Below are positions 33,660 to 44,213 of a DNA stretch of 64,000 nt, in pieces. The translations under genes and the position numbers were made by a program. The stretch comes from Altica lythri (Eukaryota; Arthropoda; Insecta; Coleoptera; Chrysomelidae). The stretch's first letter is position 1. Each line of letters opens with the position of its first letter. The DNA lies in assembly GCA_964028335.1 (NCBI GenBank), contig OZ034808.1:31301379-31365378 (forward strand), read 5' to 3'. The notes beneath the pieces were generated by a model. It did no database searches. It saw only the letters and a program-made list of their open reading frames with translations, and had not been told where the DNA came from.

Positions 33660-34135
33660 AAAAAATAGAGTTTTTAAAACTGAAATAATTAACTAAACTG
33701 TGGATCAGAACAATAAGAGATAAATAATATTTCTGTATAATTTTAAAATATAGCTTTAATATAAAAACATGATTCATGACATGAATAATTTCAGATATTT
33801 ACGAATAATTTCTTACATTTTTACTAAATTTGTTTTCCTCTCAAAATAATTGGCACATAAGCCAGACTATTAATTGAGCTTAAAATACACTTAAGCTCTA
33901 TAAACTCTTTATAATATAAATATGCCTATTAAATATATTTAATCGTTGGTAAAGAACTTTAGCTAATAATTTAAAATTTTCAATAAAATCAAAATAATAA
34001 GCAACTAAAATTGGAAAGTAAATATATGATATAATACATTTTTTCGCAAAACACGTATCAATAGAGATTTAATAGCTTTAAAAATTCAACACTTTTTTCA
34101 CAGATAATAACAAATCTATTTAATAAAGCGTGTTA
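33660..34135. other. AT-rich stretch, nothing recognised
   Basis: No signal found. Confidence 0.5.
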
Positions 34136-34138
34136 TCA

Positions 34139-34440
34139 TTAGATATCAAAGAAATAATAAAAGTATCCTACCGCTTTACAAGCTTTGAAAAACATTTTCA
34201 AAGACAATGACCGTTCAACTAAGAAGAAACAACTACTTCCTGGGCTATATGCCCCAACGGATATTGGACACTTCAAAGTCAAACGGTTGGCATATCTAAT
34301 AGATAATTTAAACCAACCATTCTGGTTTGCAGTTAGAAGGGATAACATAACTTGTAGACCGGTTTCGGCGTATTGGGCCTCGTCAGTACAAGGTATATGT
34401 TATCCGTCAGCGACCTTAAAGCATAATCGCTGACTGAAAA
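34139..34440 (-). mobile_element. Hammerhead-carrying element, copy A
   Basis: About 300 bp related to 44214-44430 and, in opposite orientation, 44770-45010 (shared: 'ggctatatgcccc', 'aaccattctggtttgcagtt', 'cttgtagacc'). The hammerhead lies at its upstream end in the minus-strand sense, preceded by a hairpin GTCAGCGA/TCGCTGAC (34405-34435). Layout resembles the ribozyme-bearing terminal repeats of Penelope-like elements or retrozymes. No protein is encoded here, so the assignment is inferred. Confidence 0.6.
34340..34405 (-). ncRNA. Hammerhead ribozyme, canonical core
   Basis: On the minus strand, 5' to 3': stem I strand GGATAACATA, bulge TAC, CTTGTA; core CTGACGA (34386-34380); stem II GGC-loop CCAATAC-GCC; GAAA (34366-34363); CCGG; T, then C17 (34357), the expected cleavage position; then TACAAG, one T, TATGTTATCC. 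Both parts of stem I pair perfectly (6 and 10 bp). All invariant residues (CUGANGA, GAAA, UH) are present; N7 is C, which is allowed. Stem III is only the palindrome ACCGGT with no loop, as in minimal hammerheads thought to act as dimers or on multimeric RNA. Confidence 0.8.
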
Positions 34441-34449
34441 TTATTATCA

Positions 34450-35035
34450 CATCGATTACAAAAACATGTCCATTCACATTTATAAAAAAATATACATTAA
34501 TTCGCTTTCGGAAGGCAGAAAAAGAGTTCGAAGTATCCACCATCATATTCGTGTTACTTTGCAAATTTTCGCGCTAAAAGTGTGTGTGACGCACATTAGA
34601 ATTATATACCACGATAAATTTCTTTAGTTTATTCATCTAAAGACTTTCAAAAATTGAATTTGAATATATTTTAGCAATTCTTCTGTATGAGTTAAAACGT
34701 TTAAATGTAATGCCTACAAATCTTTAAGTACGTAATCGTATTTTTAAGAGAGGCTACACCAAATCTAATTAAACATAGTATATTGTACATATCTTCCTGT
34801 ATGTAGTATTAATAAAACAAAGAATAAAAGAAACTTTATTTCTTTCGTCAGAAATTAAATTGGCTTCTTCGGTCTGTACTGTATTTATCGATTTAAACAA
34901 GTCTCAAAGATTAATCCCAATCATATTTTGTAGTATTTGCCCTTTTTTTTTAATTTTCTTGACTTTAAGCAGCAGACGATCAAGAAAAGTAACTTTCACA
35001 AAAGCGTAAGAAAAAAATAAATGGTGTTATTGCGG
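34450..35035. other. AT-rich stretch, nothing recognised
   Basis: No signal found. Confidence 0.45.
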
Positions 35036-35039
35036 CCCT

Positions 35040-35295
35040 GATAAGCCCTTAACCTAGCAACATAGAGCATAACAACGTTCAGGGGCAGGTGAAGCTTCTG
35101 TCGGTAAGCGAAAGCGTCCCGGCGCTTTCACCTTGAACTTCATCCTCGTGCCGTTTGGATCGATGGGGTGGTAACGACCTACACGTAAGGGAATCCCGTA
35201 GAGGGATCGAGGTTTTACTCTTCCTGGTCGTCGTTGTTGCGAGATTATATACCAACTGTTGCATGTTTCGGCTCTCTGCTTAGTAGACAACGTGG
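35040..35295 (-). other. GC-richer open frame, unidentified
   Basis: A 250-bp patch of higher GC. Two overlapping minus frames are open (35054-35290, 78 codons; 35079-35264, 61 codons). The first contains the stretch YHPIDPNGTRMKFKVKAPGR. I do not recognise a family. Candidates are a 5' UTR/ORF1 piece of a non-LTR element or a host exon. No splice signals or polyadenylation site could be matched with confidence. Confidence 0.25.
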
Positions 35296-35519
35296 GTGGA
35301 ATGAAATCGGGTTAGTAGGTTATAGAAAGAGAATTGGGATTTAGAAAGTAACATTTTGTGTTCGTGAAAGGATTTTCAATACACAGGATACGGGATACAC
35401 AAATCTGATGGTGTTATTATTTTAAAAAGATTTTGTTTGAATTGGTTTTGTTCGCATAAACTACATACAGAGAAATATTTTATTATAAAGTGTATCCGTT
35501 GCAATCAAAATAGACCTCA

Positions 35520-36110
35520 ACTTTAAATCCGGAAATTTGGGAGGACCGAGTTGTGCTTTACAAACACTTAGACCACATTTGATCCATTGTGTAACCTCCC
35601 GAGAGATCGTTATCAAGTTAAAGTGTTTAACGACATTCACAAGAAGATTCTACCTTTCGTCGGCTGGAGTAAGCAAATACTAGCAGAACGTGGATGTCTG
35701 GGTTTAAGAAAAGAACCGAGCTGTTACAGATTAGGTGATCTACTGTTATCTCTTCTTGTTAACATACCCGGTATAGTTGTGTCTTAGATATTTTATCCTG
35801 AAGAGATGTTGTCATATTTGACAATAATGAAGATTCTGTTTGTTCTGTGCATGTTATTGCTATGTCCTCACCAGGATAAGGTTACAGTTCTTTGGCAAAT
35901 CTGAAGTCTGTTATTTTAGGTCAATAACTGGTTAGAGATACTATCCATTGCCATCCAACTTCAGGCGATTGTGTTTCTACAAGCCGTTTCAGTACGACTT
36001 AGATGATAATCTAGTTCTGATGTACTATCTGTGCTATTTAAGACTAGTAATGCTTGGCGACAGTCTGTGTAAGCACCTGTGGGTCCGATTTTTTAAGGCT
36101 AAGGTTATGG
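35520..36110 (-). pseudogene. Strongly decayed RNase H-class LINE
   Basis: 35540-35610 ('aatttgggagg', 'gatccattgtgtaacctccc') is a diverged version of the 3' UTR at 21740-21870. Further along on the minus strand, VTLSW-GHSNN (near 35865-35895) resembles the VTL-WVPGH RNase H motif. 35610-35850 does not align, so it may be an insertion. Non-functional. Confidence 0.45.
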
Positions 36111-36119
36111 TTACGTTAG

Positions 36120-36355
36120 TTGTTCAATTTTAGCTTTACAATAACTAGTTTAAATATAAAGGATAGGTTTACGCAAAGAGATAATCGATCGCGGAGATAG
36201 TAGCCTTAAGGGGACACTACACTCGTTGTATAAAGGTCAGCGAATTTATGTAAAAATATAGATATTTACACGAGTGGCCGCGATCCGAATCAAACAAACT
36301 AAACTACGCGCAAAACTTGCGGAGATTCACGATATGATTTGCTTATAGAGATAAA
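36120..36355. other. Unassigned spacer
   Basis: Contains 'ggccgcgatccgaatc' and other GC-richer words; not recognised. Confidence 0.3.
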
Positions 36356-36358
36356 AAG

Positions 36359-36851
36359 CGGCCAAGTGTGAGTCGGACTCGCCCATGAAAGGTTACAGGC
36401 AGACACACATTTTACCATTTTGGAAGTATCTCTCGCGCAAACTATTAACTTTTTGACAAAAATGATATTAGAAACCTAAATATCATTTTTGAAGACCTAT
36501 CCACAGATAACCACACGTATGGGTATGGGTTGCCACCAATTTTTGAAGTATCTCTCGCGCAAACTATTAACTTTTGACAAAAATTATATTAGAAACCTAA
36601 ATATCATTTTTGAAGACCTATCCACAGATAACCACACGTATGGGTATGGTGCCACCAATTTTTTTTCTGCTTTTGTGTAAAATCTTAAGGCGGTTCACAG
36701 AATACATCTACTTACCTAGTTTCAACAGTATAGTTTTGAAGTTTTAGAAAAAAGTGACTGTGACATATTACCGGACAGACCGACAGACAGAGAGACATGT
36801 CGAATCTATAAGGGTTCCGTTTTTTGCCATTTGGCTACGGAACCCTAAAAA
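36359..36851 (+). mobile_element. SINE/LINE-like dispersed repeat, full-length-looking copy
   Basis: Begins 'gcggccaagtgtgagtcgga' and ends 'gggttccgttttttgccatt' to 'ctacggaaccctaaaaag' with an A-rich tail. 'gggttccg' and 'cggaaccc' form a terminal hairpin. I recall very similar repeats as abundant in moth genomes. It contains an internal tandem duplication (36423-36662). No conserved ORF. Confidence 0.7.
36423..36662. repeat. 122-bp tandem duplication inside the dispersed repeat
   Basis: 'gaagtatctctcgcgcaaac' at 36423 recurs at 36545. The units are nearly identical (single-base indels), running through 'ccacacgtatgggtatgg'. The 33390 copy lacks this segment. Confidence 0.9.
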
Positions 36852-36859
36852 GTAATATA

Positions 36860-37850
36860 AATAATAATAAACTATTTGTTGAGAAAATAAAGCGTTATCT
36901 TTTGTTGCAGTTACTATTCATTATTATATATTTCTCACAATTTACTTTGTTCTTATCTAAACCTTAAACGATTATGCTTTCTTTTAGATATCTACTTTTT
37001 TGGGACATATTTTGACAAATCATTTCTTCTTCTCTTTGCCTATTATTTTTTGTTTAAGGTCTATAAATATTTCTACTAAACACCGAAATTAAAAACAGGA
37101 AGCAAATCTGTGTAATAAAAAAGAATATAAAGTTTCGTTAGAAAAATAAACTAACAATCAAGATATATATTGATACGCACCAGTAGGTACCTATGTATTT
37201 TTTATAAATAAAAAATAGCGAATAACATCTGCTTAGTGATAATAAAGCTATTAGATTTTTTTCTGTATAAAGACAAACTCGATTTTCCAGTAAGGTGTGT
37301 TAATGTGAGATTTTCCCACCTTTTAGTTTATTATATAAAATTCTCGAGTGGCCACTGAACGTAAAGAATCATCAAAGGATCCGACTGAATGGAGTCATAA
37401 TTTCTTGCTGTTTTTCATTTCATCAATTAATAGTCACAACTTCAATTACTTACGGCAAGTGATCTTCGATCACAATAAATCGTTGTTTTGTGTAAGACCA
37501 TTTAAGATTACCTGCCTAGCTCTACACTTTCCAGTTAATTAACCATCAACTGCTAATTATTGCAGTCAAACGCATTATATTAATGCGGTGGAGTTGATGT
37601 GTAGAACACTCTGTGACTAAGAAATTAATGAGGCTACCGGTAGGTCAGATGTTTCAGTTCATCGGGTTTTTTACCGCAACACGAAAATTATTGCTTTATT
37701 CAATAAACTGACCAGCTGGTTTGCCTTCAAATACGAATAATTACAATGTTGTAACTGTTTAAATCGAGATTATTTATTTATTTTTTCATACATGTTCACA
37801 CTTTTATTAAATTTTTATCCAAAATATTGATATGGGTATGTTTTAGTTTT
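36860..37850. other. AT-rich stretch, nothing recognised
   Basis: A GC-slightly-higher patch at 37340-37560 has an open plus frame (37348-37542) without recognisable motif. Confidence 0.4.
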
Positions 37851-37853
37851 TTT

Positions 37854-38315
37854 GGAACTAAGTTCCTTACAGCAGGCTTGTATGAGATAGGGATTTTGCT
37901 GCGTGACCGAACTGAAAAAAATGTAATAGTAAAAAACCGTAACGAAAAACCGTTAAATGAGCTGGGTTCGATTCCCGGCCGTTGCAATTTTTTTTTTGTG
38001 TATATAACATTTACCTTTTTTTGTTAAAGTAATCTGAGATATTATCTTTAAAAATCTTGATAGTTGAAAGTAGTTAGAAAAGGTGAGAAAAAATAAATGT
38101 ATACATTACTCTTTAAAGCTCACCTTGAATTTTAAAGAAGCTTCTTTCTTAACGCCAAGATTTCACTGATTTTGATATATTGACCGTTAAATGAGACGTG
38201 CGCAGGCGCTACAGTCGTATACACAAGCGAGAAGCGAGTAGTGTTATGTGTTGATTCTACATTAGCCGAATGAACTTAGTTCCTACCTGGTGTCCCACGA
38301 CACCATTTTAACTTG
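37854..38315 (+). mobile_element. tRNA-like SINE, copy 2
   Basis: Starts ggaactaagttcc (37854) and carries the B box ggttcgattcccgg at about 37965-37978. The mirrored end is gaacttagttcc (near 38271-38282), and the closing hairpin 'tggtgtcccacgacacca' follows at about 38288-38305. Left flank differs from copies 3 and 4; right flank equals that of copy 3. This is the left parent of the unequal exchange. Confidence 0.8.
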
Positions 38316-38574
38316 TTTTGTGAATTTAATACATCAGTAAGTCACATATATAATAGATACTTTCAAGAAATAAAATAAATTACATTAAAATCCCCAAACT
38401 AAAGAAATAGTGCAACGTTTACTCTAAATAACAGCGTCGATAGCAGCTTTAAAGAATAAATAAATTTTGATCTTCGCTACACGTAAATGATCATCAATTT
38501 AAGTCTTTCAGCATATCAGCTTTGCTTCTTTTATTTTTATTAATATACTGTTAAAAAAGTGTCAATTTACACAC

Positions 38575-38955
38575 AGGAATTATATATTTCTCTCTTCCTA
38601 CTATTCGTTTACACTTATTTAAGAACGATTACCTCTTCATCAGTGCTGAATGTCTTTTCAGTAAGCATAATTTTAAAGTTTCCAAACAGGAAAGAGTTAC
38701 TGGAAGCCAAATTTGGAGAATACAGTGGATGTGGAAGCAATTCTTAGTCCAATCCAGACAAATTTGTCTTGATGAAAAATTTTGTTTTTCTTCTTTAAAT
38801 GGTGCCATTTTTTTGTGATTTTATCCTTTAGAAATTTTTAAAACGCTTTTTAATAATCGATGTTGATTTTACGACCCTTTTTGCTGGATATTCTACCTTG
38901 AGTAATTCAAAATATTGATGTCATAACTTTACCAGATGTTGCGTCTTTCTTTATG
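38575..38955 (-). pseudogene. mariner transposase fragment, unit 1 distal
   Basis: On the minus strand: KKWHHLKKKNKIFHQDK (near 38815-38770), equivalent to the KKKVLFHQDNAPCHKS block of mariner, then IGLRIAST and a degraded C-terminus. Part of the catalytic centre is lost. Tandem to the next fragment, with which it shares about 75-80% identity. Confidence 0.65.
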
Positions 38956-38984
38956 GTAAGTTTTTTTAGCATCAAAATACGCCT

Positions 38985-39335
38985 CAATTACGGCGATTAC
39001 CTCTTCATCAATGCTGAATTTTTTTCAGTAAGCACACTTTTGAAATTTGCAAACAGGAAAAAGTTACTGAACGCCAAATTTGGAGAATACAGTACCTAAA
39101 TGTGGAAGCAATTCGTAGACCAATTCATGCTAATTTGGTTGATTTGTGACACAGTGCTTTGTTTTGATAAAAAAGCACTTTTTTCTTCTTTAAATGGTGC
39201 CGTTTTTTTGTTAGTTCATATTTCAGAAACTTTAACAACGTTTTGTTGATATTTTGACCCTTTTCGCTGAATATTGTACCTTGAATAGTACGAAATACTA
39301 ATGTCATAACTTTATCAGGAAACTCTTATGTCCTT
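38985..39335 (-). pseudogene. mariner transposase fragment, unit 1 proximal
   Basis: The minus strand reads MTLVFRTIQGTIFSEKGQ (39307-39255), then KKRHHLKKKKVLFYQNKALC (near 39217-39158). The second catalytic Asp (QDN-A) is replaced by Asn (QNKA). A stop follows at 39125. A mauritiana/irritans-like mariner remnant. Confidence 0.75.
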
Positions 39336-40060
39336 CCACGCTTTGGAACCGGTTTATCGCGTTGAGTTCTCTCGGTTGACTGTCAGTTGGACTCTAGAGT
39401 GAAGTGATGGAGTTATGTTTGATCCATTGTAATAAATCGACGAAAAAAAATGTCTTTATTAAAGAACTCTGTATGGAAGTTAGATCTCATGATTTTATCA
39501 GGTTATTGGTAGTCCTCATTAACAATTTTAATCATGCTTAAAAGGTTTAAAAGAGGTTGTGATAAATTCGTGACAAAAATGAGTAACGGCTACTCCCAAT
39601 GTCTCTCGTTGCTCCCACGTTCGATTAAGCCAACGCTTTTTCTGCACATCCTTGCCTATCAGGTTATTAGTAGTCCTCATTAACAATTTTAATCATGCCT
39701 GGCGATTACATTGCATTGTTAGGTTCAAAAATGGTTGTGATAGAAAAATCGTGACAAAAATGAGTAACGGATATTACCAATGCCTCTTGACCTGCCGTTG
39801 CTCCCACTTTCTGCCTCTCCTTGCATCTCCCGTTCTCTCATTCTCCGCTTATACCAACTCTCCTATCTACTCCATACTTATACCTTTATTTTGAATATAA
39901 TATATTTTATTTTCTTTATTTATCCGCTATGAAGTTATTATTGCAATCCACGCTTCCAAGGGAATTTACCGAGTCATACATATTCCTTTATACTTTTCTA
40001 TACAAAAACTATAACTAAACTATATATAAATGATTGATCTAAACAAAATAAATATCTTTT

Positions 40061-40523
40061 GGAACTAAGTTCCTTACGACAGGCTTGGATGAGATAGGGA
40101 TTTTGCTGCGTGACCGAACTGAAAAAAATGTAATAGTAAAACCGTAACGAAAAACCGTTAAATGAGCTGGGTTCAATTCCCGGCCGATGCAATTTTTTTT
40201 GTATATATCTCTTAAAATTTACCTTTTTTTGTTAAAGTAATATGAGATATAATCTTTAAAAATCTTGATAGTTGAAAGTAGTTAGAAAAGGTGAGAAAAA
40301 ATAAATGTATACATTACTCTTTAAAGCTCACCTTGAATTTTAAAGAAGCTTCTTTCTTAACGCCAAGATTTCACTGATTTTGATATATTGACCGTTAAAT
40401 GAGACGTGCGCAGGCGCTACAGTCGTATACACAAGCGAGAAGCGAGTAGTGTTATGTGTTGATTCTACATCAGCCGAATGAACTTAGTTCCTACCTGGTG
40501 TCCCACGACACCATTTTAACTTG
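40061..40523 (+). mobile_element. tRNA-like SINE, copy 3 (recombinant)
   Basis: Sequence is a hybrid. From its start to about 40251 it shares copy 4's variants ('ttacgacaggcttgg', 'agtaaaaccgt', 'ggccgatgc', 'aatatgagatata'). From 40254 onward it shares copy 2's ('aatcttta', 'ttagaaaagg', 'aacgccaag', 'gcgcaggcgctacagtc', 'gccgaatgaactt'). Left flank equals copy 4's and right flank equals copy 2's. The B box has a private change (ggttcaattcc). Confidence 0.9.
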
Positions 40524-40784
40524 TTTTATGAATTTAATACATCAGTAAGTCACATATATAATAGATACTTTCAAGAAATAAAATAAATTACATTAAAATC
40601 CCCAAACTAAAGAAATAGTGCAACGTTTACTCTAAATAACAGCGTCGATAGCAGCTTTAAAGAATAAATAAATTTTGATCTTCGCTACACGTAAATGATC
40701 ATCAATTTAAGTCTTTCAGCATATCAGCTTTGCTTCTTTTATTTTTATTAATATACTGTTAAAAAAGTGTCAATTTACACACAG

Positions 40785-41163
40785 GAATTATATATTTCTC
40801 TCTTCCTACTATTCGTTTACACTTATTTAAGAACGATTACCTCTTCATCAGTGCTGAATGTCTTTTCAGTAAGCATAATTTTAAAGTTTCCAAACAGGAA
40901 AGAGTTACTGGAAGCCTAATTTGGAGAATACAGTGGATGTGGAAGCAATTCTTAGTCCAATCCAGACAAATTTGTCTTGATGAAAAATTTTGTTTTTCTT
41001 CTTTAAATGGTGCCATTTTTTTGTGATTTTATCCTTTAGAAATTTTTAAAACGCTTTTTAATAATCGATGTTGATTTTACGACCCTTTTTGCTGGATATT
41101 CTACCTTGAGTAATTCAAAATATTGATGTCATAACTTTACCAGATGTTGCGTCTTTCTTTATG
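40785..41163 (-). pseudogene. mariner transposase fragment, unit 2 distal
   Basis: Duplicate of 38575-38955; same breaks. Confidence 0.65.
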
Positions 41164-41194
41164 GTAAGTTTTTTTAGCATCAAAATACGCCTCA

Positions 41195-41545
41195 ATTACG
41201 GCGATTACCTCTTCATCAATGCTGAATTTTTTTCAGTAAGCACACTTTTGAAATTTGCAAACAGGAAAAAGTTACTGAACGCCAAATTTGGAGAATACAG
41301 TACCTAAATGTGGAAGCAATTCGTAGACCAATTCATGCTAATTTGGTTGATTTGTGACACAGTGCTTTTTTTTGATAAAAAAGCACTTTTTTTCTTCTTT
41401 AAATGGTGCCGTTTTTTTGTTAGTTCATATTTCAGAAACTTTAACAACGTTTTGTTGATATTTTGACCCTTTTCGCTGAATATTGTACCTTGAATAGTAC
41501 GAAATACTAATGTCATAACTTTATCAGGAAACTCTTATGTCCTTC
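41195..41545 (-). pseudogene. mariner transposase fragment, unit 2 proximal
   Basis: Duplicate of 38985-39335. A base change and an added A in the A-run (near 41390) alter the frame after KKKK, so the two duplicates are already diverging neutrally. Confidence 0.75.
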
Positions 41546-42269
41546 CACGCTTTGGAACCGGTTTATCGCGTTGAGTTCTCTCGGTTGACTGTCAGTTGGA
41601 CTCTAGAGTGAAGTGATGGAGTTATGTTTGATCCATTGTAATAAATCGACGAAAAAAAATGTCTTTATTAAAGAACTCTGTATGGAAGTTAGATCTCATG
41701 ATTTTATCAGGTTATTGGTAGTCCTCATTAACAATTTTAATCATGCTTAAAAGGTTTAAAAGAGGTTGTGATAAATTCGTGACAAAAATGAGTAACGGCT
41801 ACTCCCAATGTCTCTCGTTGCTCCCACGTTCGATTAAGCCAACGCTTTTTCTGCACATCCTTGCCTATCAGGTTATTAGTAGTCCTCATTAACAATTTTA
41901 ATCATGCCTGGCGATTACATTGCATTGTTAGGTTCAAAAATGGTTGTGATAGAAAAATCGTGACAAAAATGAGTAACGGATATTACCAATGCCTCTTGAC
42001 CTGCCGTTGCTCCCACTTTCTGCCTCTCCTTGCATCTCCCGTTCTCTCATTCTCCGCTTATACCAACTCTCCTATCTACTCCATACTTATACCTTTATTT
42101 TGAATATAGTATATTTTATTTTCTTTATTTATCCGCTATGAAGTTATTATTGCAATCCACGCTTCCAAGGGAATTTACCGAGTCATACATATTCCTTTAT
42201 ACTTTTCTATACAAAAACTATAACTAAACTATATATAAATGATTGATCTAAACAAAATAAATATCTTTT

Positions 42270-42730
42270 GGAACTAAGTTCCTTACGACAGGCTTGGATG
42301 AGATAGGGATTTTGCTGCGTGACCGAACTGAAAAAAATGTAATAGTAAAACCGTAACGAAAAACCGTTAAATGAGCTGGGTTCGATTCCCGGCCGATGCA
42401 ATTTTTTTTGTATATATCTCTTAAAATTTACCTTTTTTTGTTAAAGTAATATGAGATATAATTTTTAAAAATCTTGATAGTTGAAAGTAGTTAGGAAAGG
42501 TGAGAAAAAATAAATGTATACATTACTCTTTAAAGCTCACCTTGAATTTTAAAGAAGCTTCTTTCTTAACGACAAGATTTCACTGATTTTGATATATTGA
42601 CCGTTAAATGAGACGTGCGTAGGCGCTACAATCGTATACACAAGCGAGAAGCGAGTAGTGTTATGTGTTGATTCTACATTAGCCGAAGGAACTTAGTTCC
42701 TACCTGGTGTTCCACGACACCATTTTAACT
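42270..42730 (+). mobile_element. tRNA-like SINE, copy 4
   Basis: Same element; left flank equals the end of the duplicated unit, right flank ('tttatgatacttttag') is unique. Carries B box ggttcgattcccgg near 42379-42392. Distinct variants at 42463 ('aattttta'), 42493 ('aggaaagg') and 42620 ('gcgtaggc') identify it as the right parent of the exchange. Confidence 0.8.
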
Positions 42731-42734
42731 TTTA

Positions 42735-43365
42735 TGATACTTTTAGTTTTTTATGCTAAAATCCAAAAATGGCTTAATCTTTTGATTTATATGAAAAACG
42801 TGGTCTATTATAAAAAATATGGTACCGTGACCATGCGTTTGTCAATAAAAATATACCAATTAAAATAATACTTAAATGTATTTATGAAAATGACCGGTAA
42901 TTTGATACACGTAGATAAATTTTGATAAATGTAATTCATACTTATGAATAAAACATATTTCGTTGAAAGCACAACCTGTTTTAAATAACATTAAACTTGG
43001 TTAATCGGATATCTTAAGATAAATATTTTTGACCGAATTTGGTGCTGTTATTAAATTTTTACAGACACTTTTATATTACTTTCATTGGATTTTTTTTTGC
43101 TTTAGGTGTGTCCGTATATGTAGTTCTGAGACTAATAGGTACGTTATTCCGTGTTAAGGATAAATATGTTATTACCACAAAAATGTATGGCTTGTAAACC
43201 GCAACTCTAAAAATACGCAACAAAATTGATATTTTAACACTAGATAATTATTTCTAAATTACGTCAATGTTTGCAAATATTTTAACAGCAATACAGGTTA
43301 AAATGTTTTGTGCAGATATAATAAACAACCAAAATCTTACAGAATATGATTCAATTTGTAACATA
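42735..43365. other. AT-rich stretch, nothing recognised
   Basis: No signal found. Confidence 0.45.
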
Positions 43366-43369
43366 AGCT

Positions 43370-43737
43370 CGATATGGGCCCTTGGCGAAGGTTTCTGTGG
43401 TTCCCTTTGTCCTTGCCAAATGGAAGGGCTCCACGACGGAGGAGTCACGCCACAGCTTCAATCTCCCAACCCCACATTTCACCACGTGGGTTACACTCCT
43501 ACACACACTTACACTCACACCAAAAAGAAATGACCTTTTGGGCACGTTCAACCATCACTGAAGAAAGAAACGGAAGTAAGAAGACCAACTCCAGGAACAA
43601 AGGAGGAAGATTTATGAGAGCAGGGCCGATGACAGACAGATGCTAACTCCTTCCCAACATTCCACCCATCCCCTGAAAAGGACGCAAGTCCTACACCAGG
43701 GTCCGCACGCACCAAACTCATAAAAATCTCCATATTT
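43370..43737 (+). repeat. Dispersed repeat, copy 2
   Basis: Copy of 25555-25850, extended to the left by 'tatgggcccttggcgaaggt' and related GC-richer text. Several overlapping open frames occur in all directions because stops are rare in this GC-richer patch; none is conserved in copy 1. Confidence 0.7.
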
Positions 43738-43741
43738 TTTT

Positions 43742-43942
43742 CCCAAAGAACTCATTCTTGAACTTGAACTTGATAAGCTCGATTCTGCAGCTTTAATAGA
43801 AAGATGTAAAAATTTTGCAGAAATTGGCATTCGTGCCATGGACATTTCTTTAGGGGATAATAAAAAGTATGATATAAAAAATCTAAAAAATGGCTCATCA
43901 AACAACCTTCAAGAATGCACAACACGCCAATTTGTCGCAGAG
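43742..43942 (+). pseudogene. Coding-like fragment, unidentified
   Basis: One plus frame is open for 67 codons with protein-like composition (LELDKLDSAALIERC, then AEIGIRAMDISLGDNKKYD, then NGSSNNLQECTTRQFVAE) up to a stop at 43943. A one-base shift continues as VTKTALQALLASRIFTITSQ (43945-44004), and a diverged copy of that continuation lies at 45248-45335. I do not recognise the family. It is probably a mobile-element ORF, possibly of the ribozyme-bearing element that follows. Confidence 0.45.
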
Positions 43943-44213
43943 TAACAAAAACTGCATTGCAAGCTCTACTTGCATCGCGAATTTTCACGATAACTTCACA
44001 AAAAAACTTGTCGGTTTAAGTTATGTTCGCATTTTCACAAAAATCTTATCTAATCGCCTAAGAAGATCATTCGCGAAAGTGAAGCCAAAAACATTTCGAT
44101 AAACAAGCTGAAAAAATACCTAATAAGCATTGGTAGTAATGTAACAAAAAGTTGTAATACAAGCTCTAGATTCGCAACCAAATGTTTACAAAATAGATGT
44201 CAAAGGCAATAGT

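Larger units (their letters stand above)
38316..40060. repeat. Segmental duplication, unit 1 (unique part)
   Basis: About 1745 bp that is virtually identical to 40524-42269. With one SINE copy the period is 2,207-2,209 bp. Contents: two degraded mariner transposase fragments (minus), an internal 161-bp direct duplication ('atcaggttattggtagtcct' at 39497 and 'atcaggttattagtagtcct' at 39658) and a C-rich patch near 39800-39880. Short open frames on both strands repeat identically in both units and are not genes. Confidence 0.95.
40524..42269. repeat. Segmental duplication, unit 2
   Basis: Second copy of 38316-40060 with only a handful of differences (for example 'gaagccaaattt' vs 'gaagcctaattt' near 40913, 'ctttgttttg' vs 'cttttttttg' near 41366, 'aatataatatat' vs 'aatatagtatat' near 42106), so very recent. 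Mariner fragments recur at about 40785-41163 and 41195-41545, minus strand. Confidence 0.95.

Noticed and set aside
38640..38660. 'tcatcag' (CTGATGA on the minus strand) as a hammerhead
   Set aside because: No GAAA or stem II follows; it is part of the mariner coding remnant.
43254..43988. Many overlapping open frames on both strands
   Set aside because: Stops are rare in this GC-richer repeat; none except the frame from 43742 looks like protein, and copy 1 at 25.6 kb does not keep them open.
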